Below, one piece after another: positions 49,249 through 58,649 of a DNA stretch of 64,000 nt (its first letter is position 1; each line of letters starts with the position of its first letter). Both the position numbers and the translations under genes were made by a program. The notes below the pieces were generated by a model that saw nothing but the letters and a program-made list of their open reading frames with translations, did not search any database and was not told the origin of the DNA. Origin of the DNA: Melanopsichium pennsylvanicum (lineage: Eukaryota; Basidiomycota; Ustilaginomycetes; Ustilaginales); NCBI GenBank assembly GCA_900208305.1, contig OAPG01000002.1:1612001-1676000 (forward strand). The letters are read 5' to 3'.

Positions 49249-52200
49249 CTAAGAGCTCGAAGCGAGCTGCTCATGGGCCAGTGGCGAAGGATGGACGGGC
49301 CGATTCATCGGGCTCGCATCTCTCGGCCTGCTTATATCTGGCACTGTGCGGCTCCTCCCCGAATCTCCCCTTTGCAAGACAGATTGTCGCGGGTCTGCTG
49401 ACGGCATGGGTGCGACAGCAACGCCTTGAGATCCTCCAAGAGGCACCTGCGCCTCGCTTTCATCAGCTTCCACAGCGCCAAGATGACTCGCGGGAGTCGC
49501 CTCGCCGGGGGTCTTGATCTCGTGAGTCGGTACAAACTCTGTTCTCAAAAAGCTTGCCTCGCCTACCATGTTCCGACACAATTCCAACAAGCGCTCCAAC
49601 GAAGAAACTATCTCCTCCAACAGTGCGTGTTCTGCGAGAATGAAAAACATGGCATAATCCAACGACCTCTTCCTTGTTGTTGCCGGGGTATCCGCGTCAG
49701 ACACCCCCATGGTTCTTCTGCTGTGATGACCGTGCGAAGGTTGGTCCCGATTAGGCGTGACCGCTCCATTTTCAGAGCGAGGGATAGGGCTCGCCGACTG
49801 TATAGAGTGCAAGCCGTGTCGCTTTTTGGCCCTCCGACGAACGTTGGCCAGGACGCTGCGATGATTAAGGGAGTCCAGCGCAAGGTATGCATCGGGAAAC
49901 CCACCACGAACCTTGTGATGATGACTGTGCTCAACGCCGTCCGTCATCTCACGCAGCTGTTCGGCCACAGCCTCGGTTAGCTCCGCCAATGCCAACCGAG
50001 GGCTCGGTAAGCATTGTGGCAACGGTGCTTGCGTTTGCAGAGCTTGGCCAGTAGTCCACAGCACCAACAGCACCGATGCGATCAAACTTTGGCGCAACTC
50101 TAGCACGTTTACGACCGCATGTTGCCGCATCGATCTGAGCCCGTGCTCCCTGCACTTCCTCAAGCCCATAAGCAGCTCCAGGATGATTTCGAGATGATCT
50201 AAGAGTTCGGATAAGACTTGCGTTGGTTTGGGCTTCAGGCTCACCTCGATGGTCATGATGTCGACAAGACCTCTGGCTTGGTCGATGCGTTTCTCAATGC
50301 TCACCTCAAGCTTTTCGAACGCAGCATTGGATTTGGGTGAGCTCGTCAGTCCACCGGAGAGCATCTGTCGAGACAAGCTCAGATATAGAGATTGAAGATG
50401 CGAAGTGATGGAAGAAACCCTCTTGACCAGCTCAAGCCTCGCGTGGATCGGCCAGAAGAACAGATTCACCACGAGAGCCGCGATAATACCGAGGAAAATC
50501 ATATAACCCCTGTTCCAAGCGACGTACACCACACTCTCCTGAGCGCTCTCTGCCGGTAGCAGAGCCACAATGGGCAATGTCAGACCCATGACAGTACCCA
50601 CGCCCTGGAATCGGGTGAACAAGACCAGATATGACGGAGGAATCGTGGATAGCGTGAGCAGGAACGCAAGGGCGTACGGATTGTTGCGGCTGATCTCGCT
50701 TATGATGAGCCCGAGCAAACTGCCTGAGAAAGTTCCGAGGATGCGAAAGAAGGATGTGCGAATGCTCGCACCAGTAGAAGTCTCGAGGCAGAAGAGGTAG
50801 GAGATGGCCATCCATTGACCGCGTTGATCCAGCCACCATCGTTTACCATCGCCGAGTGCTAGCCAGCAGGGCAGGGTAAGGAGAACGATACCGGCTGTGA
50901 GTTTGATGCCGAACTTGATGTGACGGCTATGACGGAGTGTCCGTACGCGGCTGGAAAGGGCAAATCGGAATCGCAGGGCTCGGCGGGTCCGAAGCAATTT
51001 GCGGACACCTCGAAGGTGTGCTCGGACCCAAGCGTGGATGCTGGCCACGCTGTTGCTGACCCTTGAAGGGATTCTTTCGAGATGGGCCGCATTTGGACCG
51101 AGAAGATCGTGCGAGCCGTCATCGAAGAAATCGATTGTATCATCTCGAGCTTCAGAAGCAGGCGAAGGTGGTTCATCTTCATGTAGCAACGCATCAACAC
51201 GTTCGTCTGCAAGCGCCATTTCGTCTCCCGCGCCGAGCGTTTTTCGGCCGAGCCAATAGCGCCACTTTGCTGCCGACACGCGCCATGATGGATATGGATT
51301 GCCCTGCCATGTCTTTGCCACAATCAACGCACCATTGAGGCACGAATCTACGAGCAACGCAACCTCGAGCAGGGAGACCATCAAAAATGAGATCTGGTAG
51401 GCCTCGTTGCGAAAAAGATGACAGAGAGCTTTGTCTTGATCCGCTGCTGGGCTTGAAAGCTCTGATACGTCGATCCGACTTTCCAGGGCTGAATTCAGCT
51501 GCGCGGCCCCGACGACCGTCTCCTCACTACTAGGCTTGCCAACGACCTCCGACCTTGATCCTTGCATCGCAGCATTGAGGGCCGCCTTGAACGTGCGAAT
51601 TGAATCCCGTAATTTCTGCTTCTGCAGAATCAAAGCGAGGTGAGGGTCGCTCTCTATAAATTCTTGCTCCTTTTCGCTCACAGCCGAAAGGTTATGTAGC
51701 TTGCCGGAGGAGCTGATATCAGTGCATTTCCTGATGCACCGGCGCATGCAATCGAGTGAAGAAGCTACTTCTGCGCTGATTGCACGGATTGAGTCTTCGA
51801 AGTCCAAACTAGGCGCAATGGAATCTGATCCCGTTTCACCTTGTGTGGTGACACTGGCAGTTGCTGGTGAATTTTCCGCCCAGGCTATTGGCTCAGCCGC
51901 CGACCTTGAGTCTGACAAACAGACCAGACTACAAGAGAACCATGCACGAATGTCGCGAAAGATGGGTAGGAAGAATTGCAAGTGATCGATGTGAACGCGT
52001 GAATAGGACAATTCGTATCTAGCGCCGTCCAGACTGGATTCGAGACGGTTTTGCAGTGTCTCGAGCTGCACCTTGAGCTTCTTGAAGCTGGAGGACCTTG
52101 GAGCAGAAGTGACCAGATCCGCTGCCGGTGAAGTGTCAGAACCTGCTACAGTGCTTGAATTGGAACGATTGGCGAAAAATTCTTCCACAGCTTGTTCCAT

Positions 52201-52869
52201 CAATCTATGCGTTCCGTCGAATAGATCACAAAGCTGCCGAATCGAAGTGCGTCTTGCTGTTCTTGGGAAGATAGCAAGATTGCAAAATATGCCGATGATC
52301 ATTGCCACCATGGCAGGGTAAAAGTTGTCGAAGAATACTCTTGCGCTGAGTTCATCGTACTGCTTTGTAAGCTCCCAAATCGTCGCGAAGAGCAGCGCTC
52401 GGCACGGTCCCTTGAGTCGAGGGGCATAGCTCGACAGTGTACCTGAGGTGAAGGAGAAAAAAATTAGCATGCACACACCAATAGCTCTTGTCTTTTCGGA
52501 GCTATACGCGGGTGAACCTGCGCCATCGATGAGGATGCAACCGTAAATAGCTGCGAATGCGAGCCCAGCGCCGACAGACACGAAGACGAGCGTGATGACC
52601 GATCGTTCGAGATAGGCTCCTGCAGCGAGTGGAGAGGGGAAGAAAAATAGAAAAAAGTGGATGTAGACAAAGAATGGGTCTGGTGACATCCAACTTCGAA
52701 GACGGTGTTCGAGGACGAAGGGGCTCAGGAGGAGAGCCCCGATGACAGGAGGGGCTATCAGCTTGAATTTTGCCAGTGCTTGCTTGGCTTGCTCAGCCCG
52801 ACGGCTGTGTGCAGCATGCTTTCCAGCAGCATCGGATGCGACTGCTCGATCGGAAGAAGCGATTGACAT
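49249..52869 (-). CDS. BRE4/fusaric-acid-resistance-type membrane protein
   Basis: This 1206-residue integral membrane protein has two groups of membrane segments. The N-terminal group (about residues 35-205) includes LIAPPVIGALLLSPFVLEHR, FFLFFFPSPLAAGAYL, AIGVCMLIFFSFTSGTLSSY and AMVAMIIGIFCNLAIFPR. A long cytosolic helical stretch of about 430 residues follows. The second group, a FUSC/ArAE-like domain, spans about 648-813 (GIKLTAGIVLLTLPCWLALG, GQWMAISYLFCLETSTGASI, GTFSGSLLGLIISE, IFLGIIAALVVNLFFWP). The rest is cytosolic. This is the layout of fungal BRE4 and fusaric-acid-resistance-like proteins, some of which affect drug or weak-acid tolerance. Substrate is unknown. The 3' end is followed by only 259 bp before MSS1's 3' end. 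The start ATG is the first of the frame. Confidence 0.82.
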   Translation of the reverse strand: MSIASSDRAVASDAAGKHAAHSRRAEQAKQALAKFKLIAPPVIGALLLSPFVLEHRLRSWMSPDPFFVYIHFFLFFFPSPLAAGAYLERSVITLVFVSVGAGLAFAAIYGCILIDGAGSPAYSSEKTRAIGVCMLIFFSFTSGTLSSYAPRLKGPCRALLFATIWELTKQYDELSARVFFDNFYPAMVAMIIGIFCNLAIFPRTARRTSIRQLCDLFDGTHRLMEQAVEEFFANRSNSSTVAGSDTSPAADLVTSAPRSSSFKKLKVQLETLQNRLESSLDGARYELSYSRVHIDHLQFFLPIFRDIRAWFSCSLVCLSDSRSAAEPIAWAENSPATASVTTQGETGSDSIAPSLDFEDSIRAISAEVASSLDCMRRCIRKCTDISSSGKLHNLSAVSEKEQEFIESDPHLALILQKQKLRDSIRTFKAALNAAMQGSRSEVVGKPSSEETVVGAAQLNSALESRIDVSELSSPAADQDKALCHLFRNEAYQISFLMVSLLEVALLVDSCLNGALIVAKTWQGNPYPSWRVSAAKWRYWLGRKTLGAGDEMALADERVDALLHEDEPPSPASEARDDTIDFFDDGSHDLLGPNAAHLERIPSRVSNSVASIHAWVRAHLRGVRKLLRTRRALRFRFALSSRVRTLRHSRHIKFGIKLTAGIVLLTLPCWLALGDGKRWWLDQRGQWMAISYLFCLETSTGASIRTSFFRILGTFSGSLLGLIISEISRNNPYALAFLLTLSTIPPSYLVLFTRFQGVGTVMGLTLPIVALLPAESAQESVVYVAWNRGYMIFLGIIAALVVNLFFWPIHARLELVKRVSSITSHLQSLYLSLSRQMLSGGLTSSPKSNAAFEKLEVSIEKRIDQARGLVDIMTIEVSLKPKPTQVLSELLDHLEIILELLMGLRKCREHGLRSMRQHAVVNVLELRQSLIASVLLVLWTTGQALQTQAPLPQCLPSPRLALAELTEAVAEQLREMTDGVEHSHHHKVRGGFPDAYLALDSLNHRSVLANVRRRAKKRHGLHSIQSASPIPRSENGAVTPNRDQPSHGHHSRRTMGVSDADTPATTRKRSLDYAMFFILAEHALLEEIVSSLERLLELCRNMVGEASFLRTEFVPTHEIKTPGEATPASHLGAVEADESEAQVPLGGSQGVAVAPMPSADPRQSVLQRGDSGRSRTVPDISRPRDASPMNRPVHPSPLAHEQLASSS

Positions 52870-53400
52870 GGGTTGGGATGGTTTGTGACCGTAGAGCAGC
52901 TGTCACGCGGTTGTATGCCTCATATTGGCCCAACGTCGAGTTCCGCCTTGAGCGCTACTTTCTGGTCGAAATTTGTGCGTCAAATAACAGGAGCATCTAT
53001 GAGCAAGATTGCTCTATATTGAGTCTGCTGCAGCAAGCGCGTGATCGATGTCGATAGGCTGTCAAGAAAGGTGTGGTTGTGACGGGATGAAGTAGGTGTG
53101 ACTCTAGACTATCCATGTGAATGGAAAGATTATCAAGAGACAAAATTCAATGCTCGGCAAGCACGTTTGCATTTCACAAAAAAAGGGCAAAGTGGAGCAG
53201 CGGAACCAAAGCTGAGAGACGCTTTGCTTTTTGCTTACAAATGCTAGTGTAAGCTAAAGTAACGGTAAAAGCTCTAGATATGGAACAGAATACAGCACCT
53301 TTTTATGATCTTGAACAATGTACGGCTGATAATTTGAACCTTAGGGTGTCCGCCACGGTCCCACGCTTTGTTGCAAGACTTTACAACTCGTCTGTATCCT

Positions 53401-53428
53401 TTGACAATCAAGTATTGACAATCAAGTA
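53401..53428 (+). repeat. 14-bp tandem duplication
   Basis: Two perfect adjacent copies of TTGACAATCAAGTA lie in the gene-free interval. Confidence 0.95.
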
Positions 53429-55398
53429 AGGCTGCGTTGCCGAATAGCGTGTGAGGACGAATGGTGTACTGTCTATGGGCATTGGCTCGCCTCGAGCGTC
53501 TTTATCTTGTTGCCCAAGAACTGAAGTCCGTTCACATTCAAATCGTAGCGAAACCTGACAGCTGAACTAAGGCACTGGCCAGATCCTCTTCCATCGTGAC
53601 TCCCAGCTCTACCAAGACCCAACCACTCATCGCTGATGTATTGTACAATTGCACATGATCTTGAATCGGCACAGATGGCTCATCTTTGTCGCGCGGGTCC
53701 GAACAGCTGCCCCGCATGCTAAGGGATCGATTCGCATGGAGTTGACCGATATTCGGGAGTATAGGCAATAAGGCACCGAAAGGGCAGTGAGAGGCTTGCC
53801 TGGAGAGCTGTGCCTACGCGATCGCTTTCTCTCCTACTGTAGCTGAGCGAGCAAAGACGTTAATTTAGTCGTCTACTGATTTCTCTAACATATCGCAAGT
53901 GTGAGCCGTGTGACTGTTTGACACACGAGCCTGTGCAACAATACCCAACTCGCAGCTGTGAGAACGTTTTGGTGCCTGACGGTCCGCATTGTTGCACGCC
54001 CCCAAGAAAGAGGAGTGGCCAAGGACGAGAAAGGGTCAGATGACTTTGACGGAGAGCTCAGGAGGTCGTCTGTATTGGTAAAACTGCCCGAGGCGGGAAG
54101 AAAAGGGAGGAGTGCTGCTACCCGACAGAAATGCAACACGTTCAGTTTTGCGGGTTGTTTCGCATTGACGACTGAACCAATTCATCAGGCTCGGTATAGA
54201 CGGGAAACTTGAAAATGGAGGCCGCATGGGAAAACTGTACGGCTCACTCATATCTGCAGACAGCATTGAGCAAGTAGCCGTACATGAAAGCCAAAAGTTC
54301 ACCGCATACGAGATGCCGGGAAAGCATGCAATTGTATGTGTGGTTCTGGCAGTTCTCTATCCGAGCTGACATTCATCTGAAATCCGTGACGAAGGATCAA
54401 GCCTCAGTGGCGTTGTTTCCTGCTCAAAGTCCCATCGAGAGTCAACATGTTCGACTTGAAGTATTTGACAAGCGATTGCAACAGTTGTCCTCCATGAAAT
54501 ATAATGATAAGCTGAACCTGCCGATATCCCTCTGAGTTGAAGAAAATGCCATGGCCGGCGAGTAATGGCAGTGCCGAAAACCCTTCAATCTACTTGAGAG
54601 ACTGGACGCGAGCCGTGATAGCGAACCAGCAGGGGTGTGGACTTGGGAACCTTAAGTGGATGCGGATCGGCGGATCATCCGCTATTTGTCTAACATCACG
54701 CGAGATGCATGTGATTAAAGAAAGACAGCGGGACCCTGAAATCAAGACGAAGATCGAGAGCCTTTCTTGAATCTCGGATCGCTGTCACTTTTTCTCAGCC
54801 GAGCGACGCCACACCATTGTCAAAGCGAGCGTGGATGCGTGGCCCGCTTCGTCCTTTTAGCTCGGTGAATCATCACTTGTGTGCACTGCTTTTCCGTGAT
54901 GCCATTTCTTCATGAGGGACATTGTCCAGCTGTGGAGTAGTGGTCATGCCTACAAGCCGCTGCGTGTTTGTCACGGTCTAAGTAGAACGCCCTCTCGAAA
55001 GTCTCGCCTGTCGAATTGCTGACGGACAACCTATTATTCAGGCGAAGTTCGACAGGTGGCTAAAATAAATAATAAATAACAATCAAAGTGGGAAGAAGGC
55101 CAGATTTGGTCTCTGCCGAGGCAGAAACACGAGAGAGAGACCTTCGAAAAGTGGCTGGCGATGCAACGTGGCGTTCTAGTTAAACAGTCGGATTTTGCTC
55201 ATTGTTGAACCCTTATGCTACAAAGAAACGATATGAAGGACAGCCAAGAGGTGCCAGCTCCCCCGCAATCGTGATTGTCAGGCCAGTGATTCACAGAGCA
55301 GCCTTGACTATTCAATCTTGCGACTTCCATCACAAGTGCTGTAAGCTTGGGCTTCTAGCTTGTAAACCTGGGCGATCTCATCTTTTCTCGCCAAGTAT

Positions 55399-55411
55399 TG
55401 TAAATTTACTG
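55399..55411 (-). promoter_or_regulatory. Copy 3 of motif CAGTAAATTTACA (reverse strand)
   Basis: This is a perfect 13-bp match on the minus strand, preceded there by TA as in copy 2. It lies in the middle of the gene-free interval. Confidence 0.4.
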
Positions 55412-57600
55412 TACAGTATCTTTGCAATGACTGCCTTGCTTCGCTCCGTGGAATTTCAACGACTCTGAGATCTGTGTGTCGGCGGGAGTACTGCCAACTG
55501 CTACAAAGTTGACTCGAGAAACAATTTGCGGGACCTGATATTATAAGCCTTTCTTGGCATCCCTCGCTCGAGGCGCCCTGTCTCAACCTGATTTGTGTCC
55601 ATAATCTTTGCAGCAATCTCTTGCCCTTGATCTCATGAGCGACATCTTACCCTAGGAAGGTATCGGCAGCCGATGCGCCGGCATTAGACTTGGGGGGGAT
55701 TAGCGAGCGACATAAACAGGGATGTAAATAGTGCCGTGAGTGCGGACGGTGGAGCTCTGCCAGAATTCGATTCTCGATCTCTGATCTGTTTTGCTTTTAA
55801 TGGTTCAACTCCGCTGTTCTTTATTATAAACACTAGATTAGCCAAGTGTTGATCTCGGCAAGAGCTCGCTTGTCAAGCGAATTCTTACCACAAAATCAGC
55901 TTTCTACAATTAATGCCCCCGACAGGAAAAACTGTTTTTAGCTGTTTCTGCGAAAGCCAACAAGATAGAAATTTACCCCTGCGCTTTCCGGATCCAATCG
56001 CTTGTACGCGCGATGGCCAAGTGTGAGGGCGTGTACAGTATGTGAATGTAGGTGATCTTAGGCGCTGGTCGGCAGACCAAATTTGTTGCTTCTGATCTCT
56101 CTCAACGTCGCCGGCAGCGACCGCTCTTGGTTCGCTTCTGAGATAGTATACGCAGTTTTTAGGTGCAAAATTAATTCGCGCGAAAAGTGCGATATCGCTT
56201 CTCTGCGAAATCACAATTCGTGCGTGCACAATTGGTTGCATGCATGGGAGCGTCGGCCCGCAATGTCACCATGTGCTGCGGTGTTTGACCCTTGCTCTCA
56301 CATGGAACGGAATTATTGATACTTGGATCGAGAAGCCGCACGCAGGCTGACAGTCTACGTGCCGTTCCCATCATTTTCGCCTTCTCCTTTTGGAAATGGT
56401 GCTGGTGCGGTCTTGCACCTCACATTTTTGTTCGAGACTGCGCTCGCCGTGAGGATGCTCGCGCTGCCTCCTGCTCGCCTAGGCTTGTGTCAAGCGAGAT
56501 GAATTCTGTCTGCACAGACACAGCCGTGCTATACCACCAAATAGTTGACATTCGCGCCTAGCGTTGTTTTCAGTCCGTCTCGAGGCTCTTCTCTCTGATC
56601 ATCGTCCAAGAGATGAAATGACAAATGACTGCAAAACCAAGATCGACACCTAAGTTACGGTCGAGCATATACTTTCCCGTGTCAAGATGGTACTGTAAGT
56701 ACGTTGCGCAACTTGTCGAGCCAGGCGCGAGATGAACGAATTTCACAGGCTGGTTGACAGGTCAATTTGGTGTTCTGATCTTCGGCTATTTTATCAGCTT
56801 GTAAAATGAGATGCGCTGAGTCGTTCAAGGTAGGTAGAAGCAAGGCGTGATTTTCATGCGTACATATTGTAGCCAAGTGACAGCCACGGCACGTCAAAGG
56901 CTCGTGACAGGTATTAGCACGGCTCAACTCCGACGTTGTTTTCATGTCTCAGAGTTGGTCTCGGTATCACTGCTCAAACGGTGAAAAACAGGCGAGGTAG
57001 AAAAAGTTTACATTGTTTTATATTATTGTACGCCGGACCGATGTTGTTCACCTCCGAGCTTACGGAGTGCGTGTGCATAAAGCTGACCATCCGTGTTTCG
57101 GATCAAGTTGACTTTCCTAGGCTCATTCGGCTCCTGTTCCGTGTCGTCTTTCCTACGCATCGGACGGTGCCGCTTAGGTCCATCCCCTTGCGTCGTCATG
57201 TGGTGCGTGGTGCCTCGAAACAGAGCGTCATGCTATTTTTCCGATAAGTCACAGATGAAACCAGGTAAGAAAAGGGAAGACCAGCGTCTCTTTTCTATTC
57301 TGAATTCATCAACGCGGCTCCATGTAGCCTTCTGCAGAACGCATACATGTGACAGTCGAGAGAGGAAGCCGAAACAGTGCATTCCTACGCAAGACCATCA
57401 TGTCACAAGATTTCCAGTAAATTACAATACGGCCTGCACTGCCTTGCTTGTTGCATCTCGGCCTTGTAAAGAGCGACTCTGATCCATTCATCACGTCTGT
57501 GCGTTCCTTTGGTCATCGTCTAGAACTTTGTCTGCCTCCGTTGTCATCTGTTTTCCTTTGTCTCTGCCTCCAAGAGCCCCCAGAAAGAGGGTGCGAAGGT

Positions 57601-58649
57601 GCCTTTTCAACCAAAGTGGCAGTCTGAAAAATATTGCTTCGCGTGGACCCTGTTGAAAGTCAGTGCCACCAACCTCTCCCTCGCTCTCTCTTCGCTATCA
57701 GACAATCTCGGACACTCTTCTGCCCTCACTCACGTTCTCATCCCTTCGTTCATCATTCGCTAGCGGCGCACAAGTCTTGCGAGATATCAATTGGCCATCG
57801 CAACCAACCCTGTACACAGTGGCATAATATTCAGCACAGATCTAGTCGTTCAACAGCCGGCTATTCACCTTCGTCACGTCCGCAGCTGAACAGGAGTCGA
57901 GGAATCCCCACCGGTCACATTGCATTGGCTCGTCACCTTATCTCATTGCAGGCGTCTCCTGTCCTGACTTGAATTAGCTCGACGATACCGACTGCAGTTT
58001 CATTGTCACTGACGTTTCTCATTTACGCACCGCTCTACCAAAATTACACGCTGTTCGAACGACGCTCGCCCATTACCACCCTCAATTTCATCTAGCACAC
58101 GCTCAATTCAGCTCAAGGTTGACAACAAATTCACTTACTTGGCGCACATTACAGTAACGTGGCCTTTTCATTCAGTTCATTCATGCTCAAGAGCGAGAGC
58201 AGTACATGTTACAGTCACACACCTGCACGATATTCCCACCATCTCGTTAAAGCCGCCGTCTACTTGCCAAAACACAATCACGAATAGGCTTTTGAAATTC
58301 CTCATACCATCTTCGGTCAACAATTCTTCCAGAAAGTCACGTCGCCGCTGGTCCACTGTCCACTTCATCTCATCAGCTCCCTCCCGAAGCAGGCCGGCTC
58401 GTCATCTATCACAACCCTCATCGCTCGTCTCTCATCCTCAGACAGCTGCTCACGACATCGGATGCTCCTGCCATACGCCATTCATCTCTCATACGCTTTG
58501 AGCTCACTCATTTCAGTGGACGATCATTTCTCTAGCCCTACGTCCTTCCTCCATCCAAGCCCAGGCTTGTCTTCCTTCTCAGTCAAACCTCGGTCGGTCA
58601 TACCATCTTGCCTTGCTTCGCCTTCGCCCGCGACCGGGTGTCTTCCCCT
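57601..58649 (+). promoter_or_regulatory. Long pyrimidine-rich leader of the coiled-coil gene
   Basis: From about 57,640 the composition changes to the C/T-rich, purine-poor style of fungal 5' leaders and continues for roughly 1 kb to ATG 58650. It contains several short frames that could act as upstream ORFs. An intron in the leader is possible but I did not fix one. Confidence 0.4.

Larger units (their letters stand above)
52870..57600. other. Gene-free interval upstream of BRE4-like gene
   Basis: Some 4.7 kb holds no frame longer than about 130 codons and none with family features, on either strand. It lacks the simple repeats common elsewhere; the only structured items are a perfect 14-bp tandem duplication at 53401-53428, copy 3 of the CAGTAAATTTACA motif (55399-55411) and a near-copy CAGTAAATTACA at 57415. 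It could be a large regulatory region for the two flanking, outward-reading genes, or relic sequence. Confidence 0.5.
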
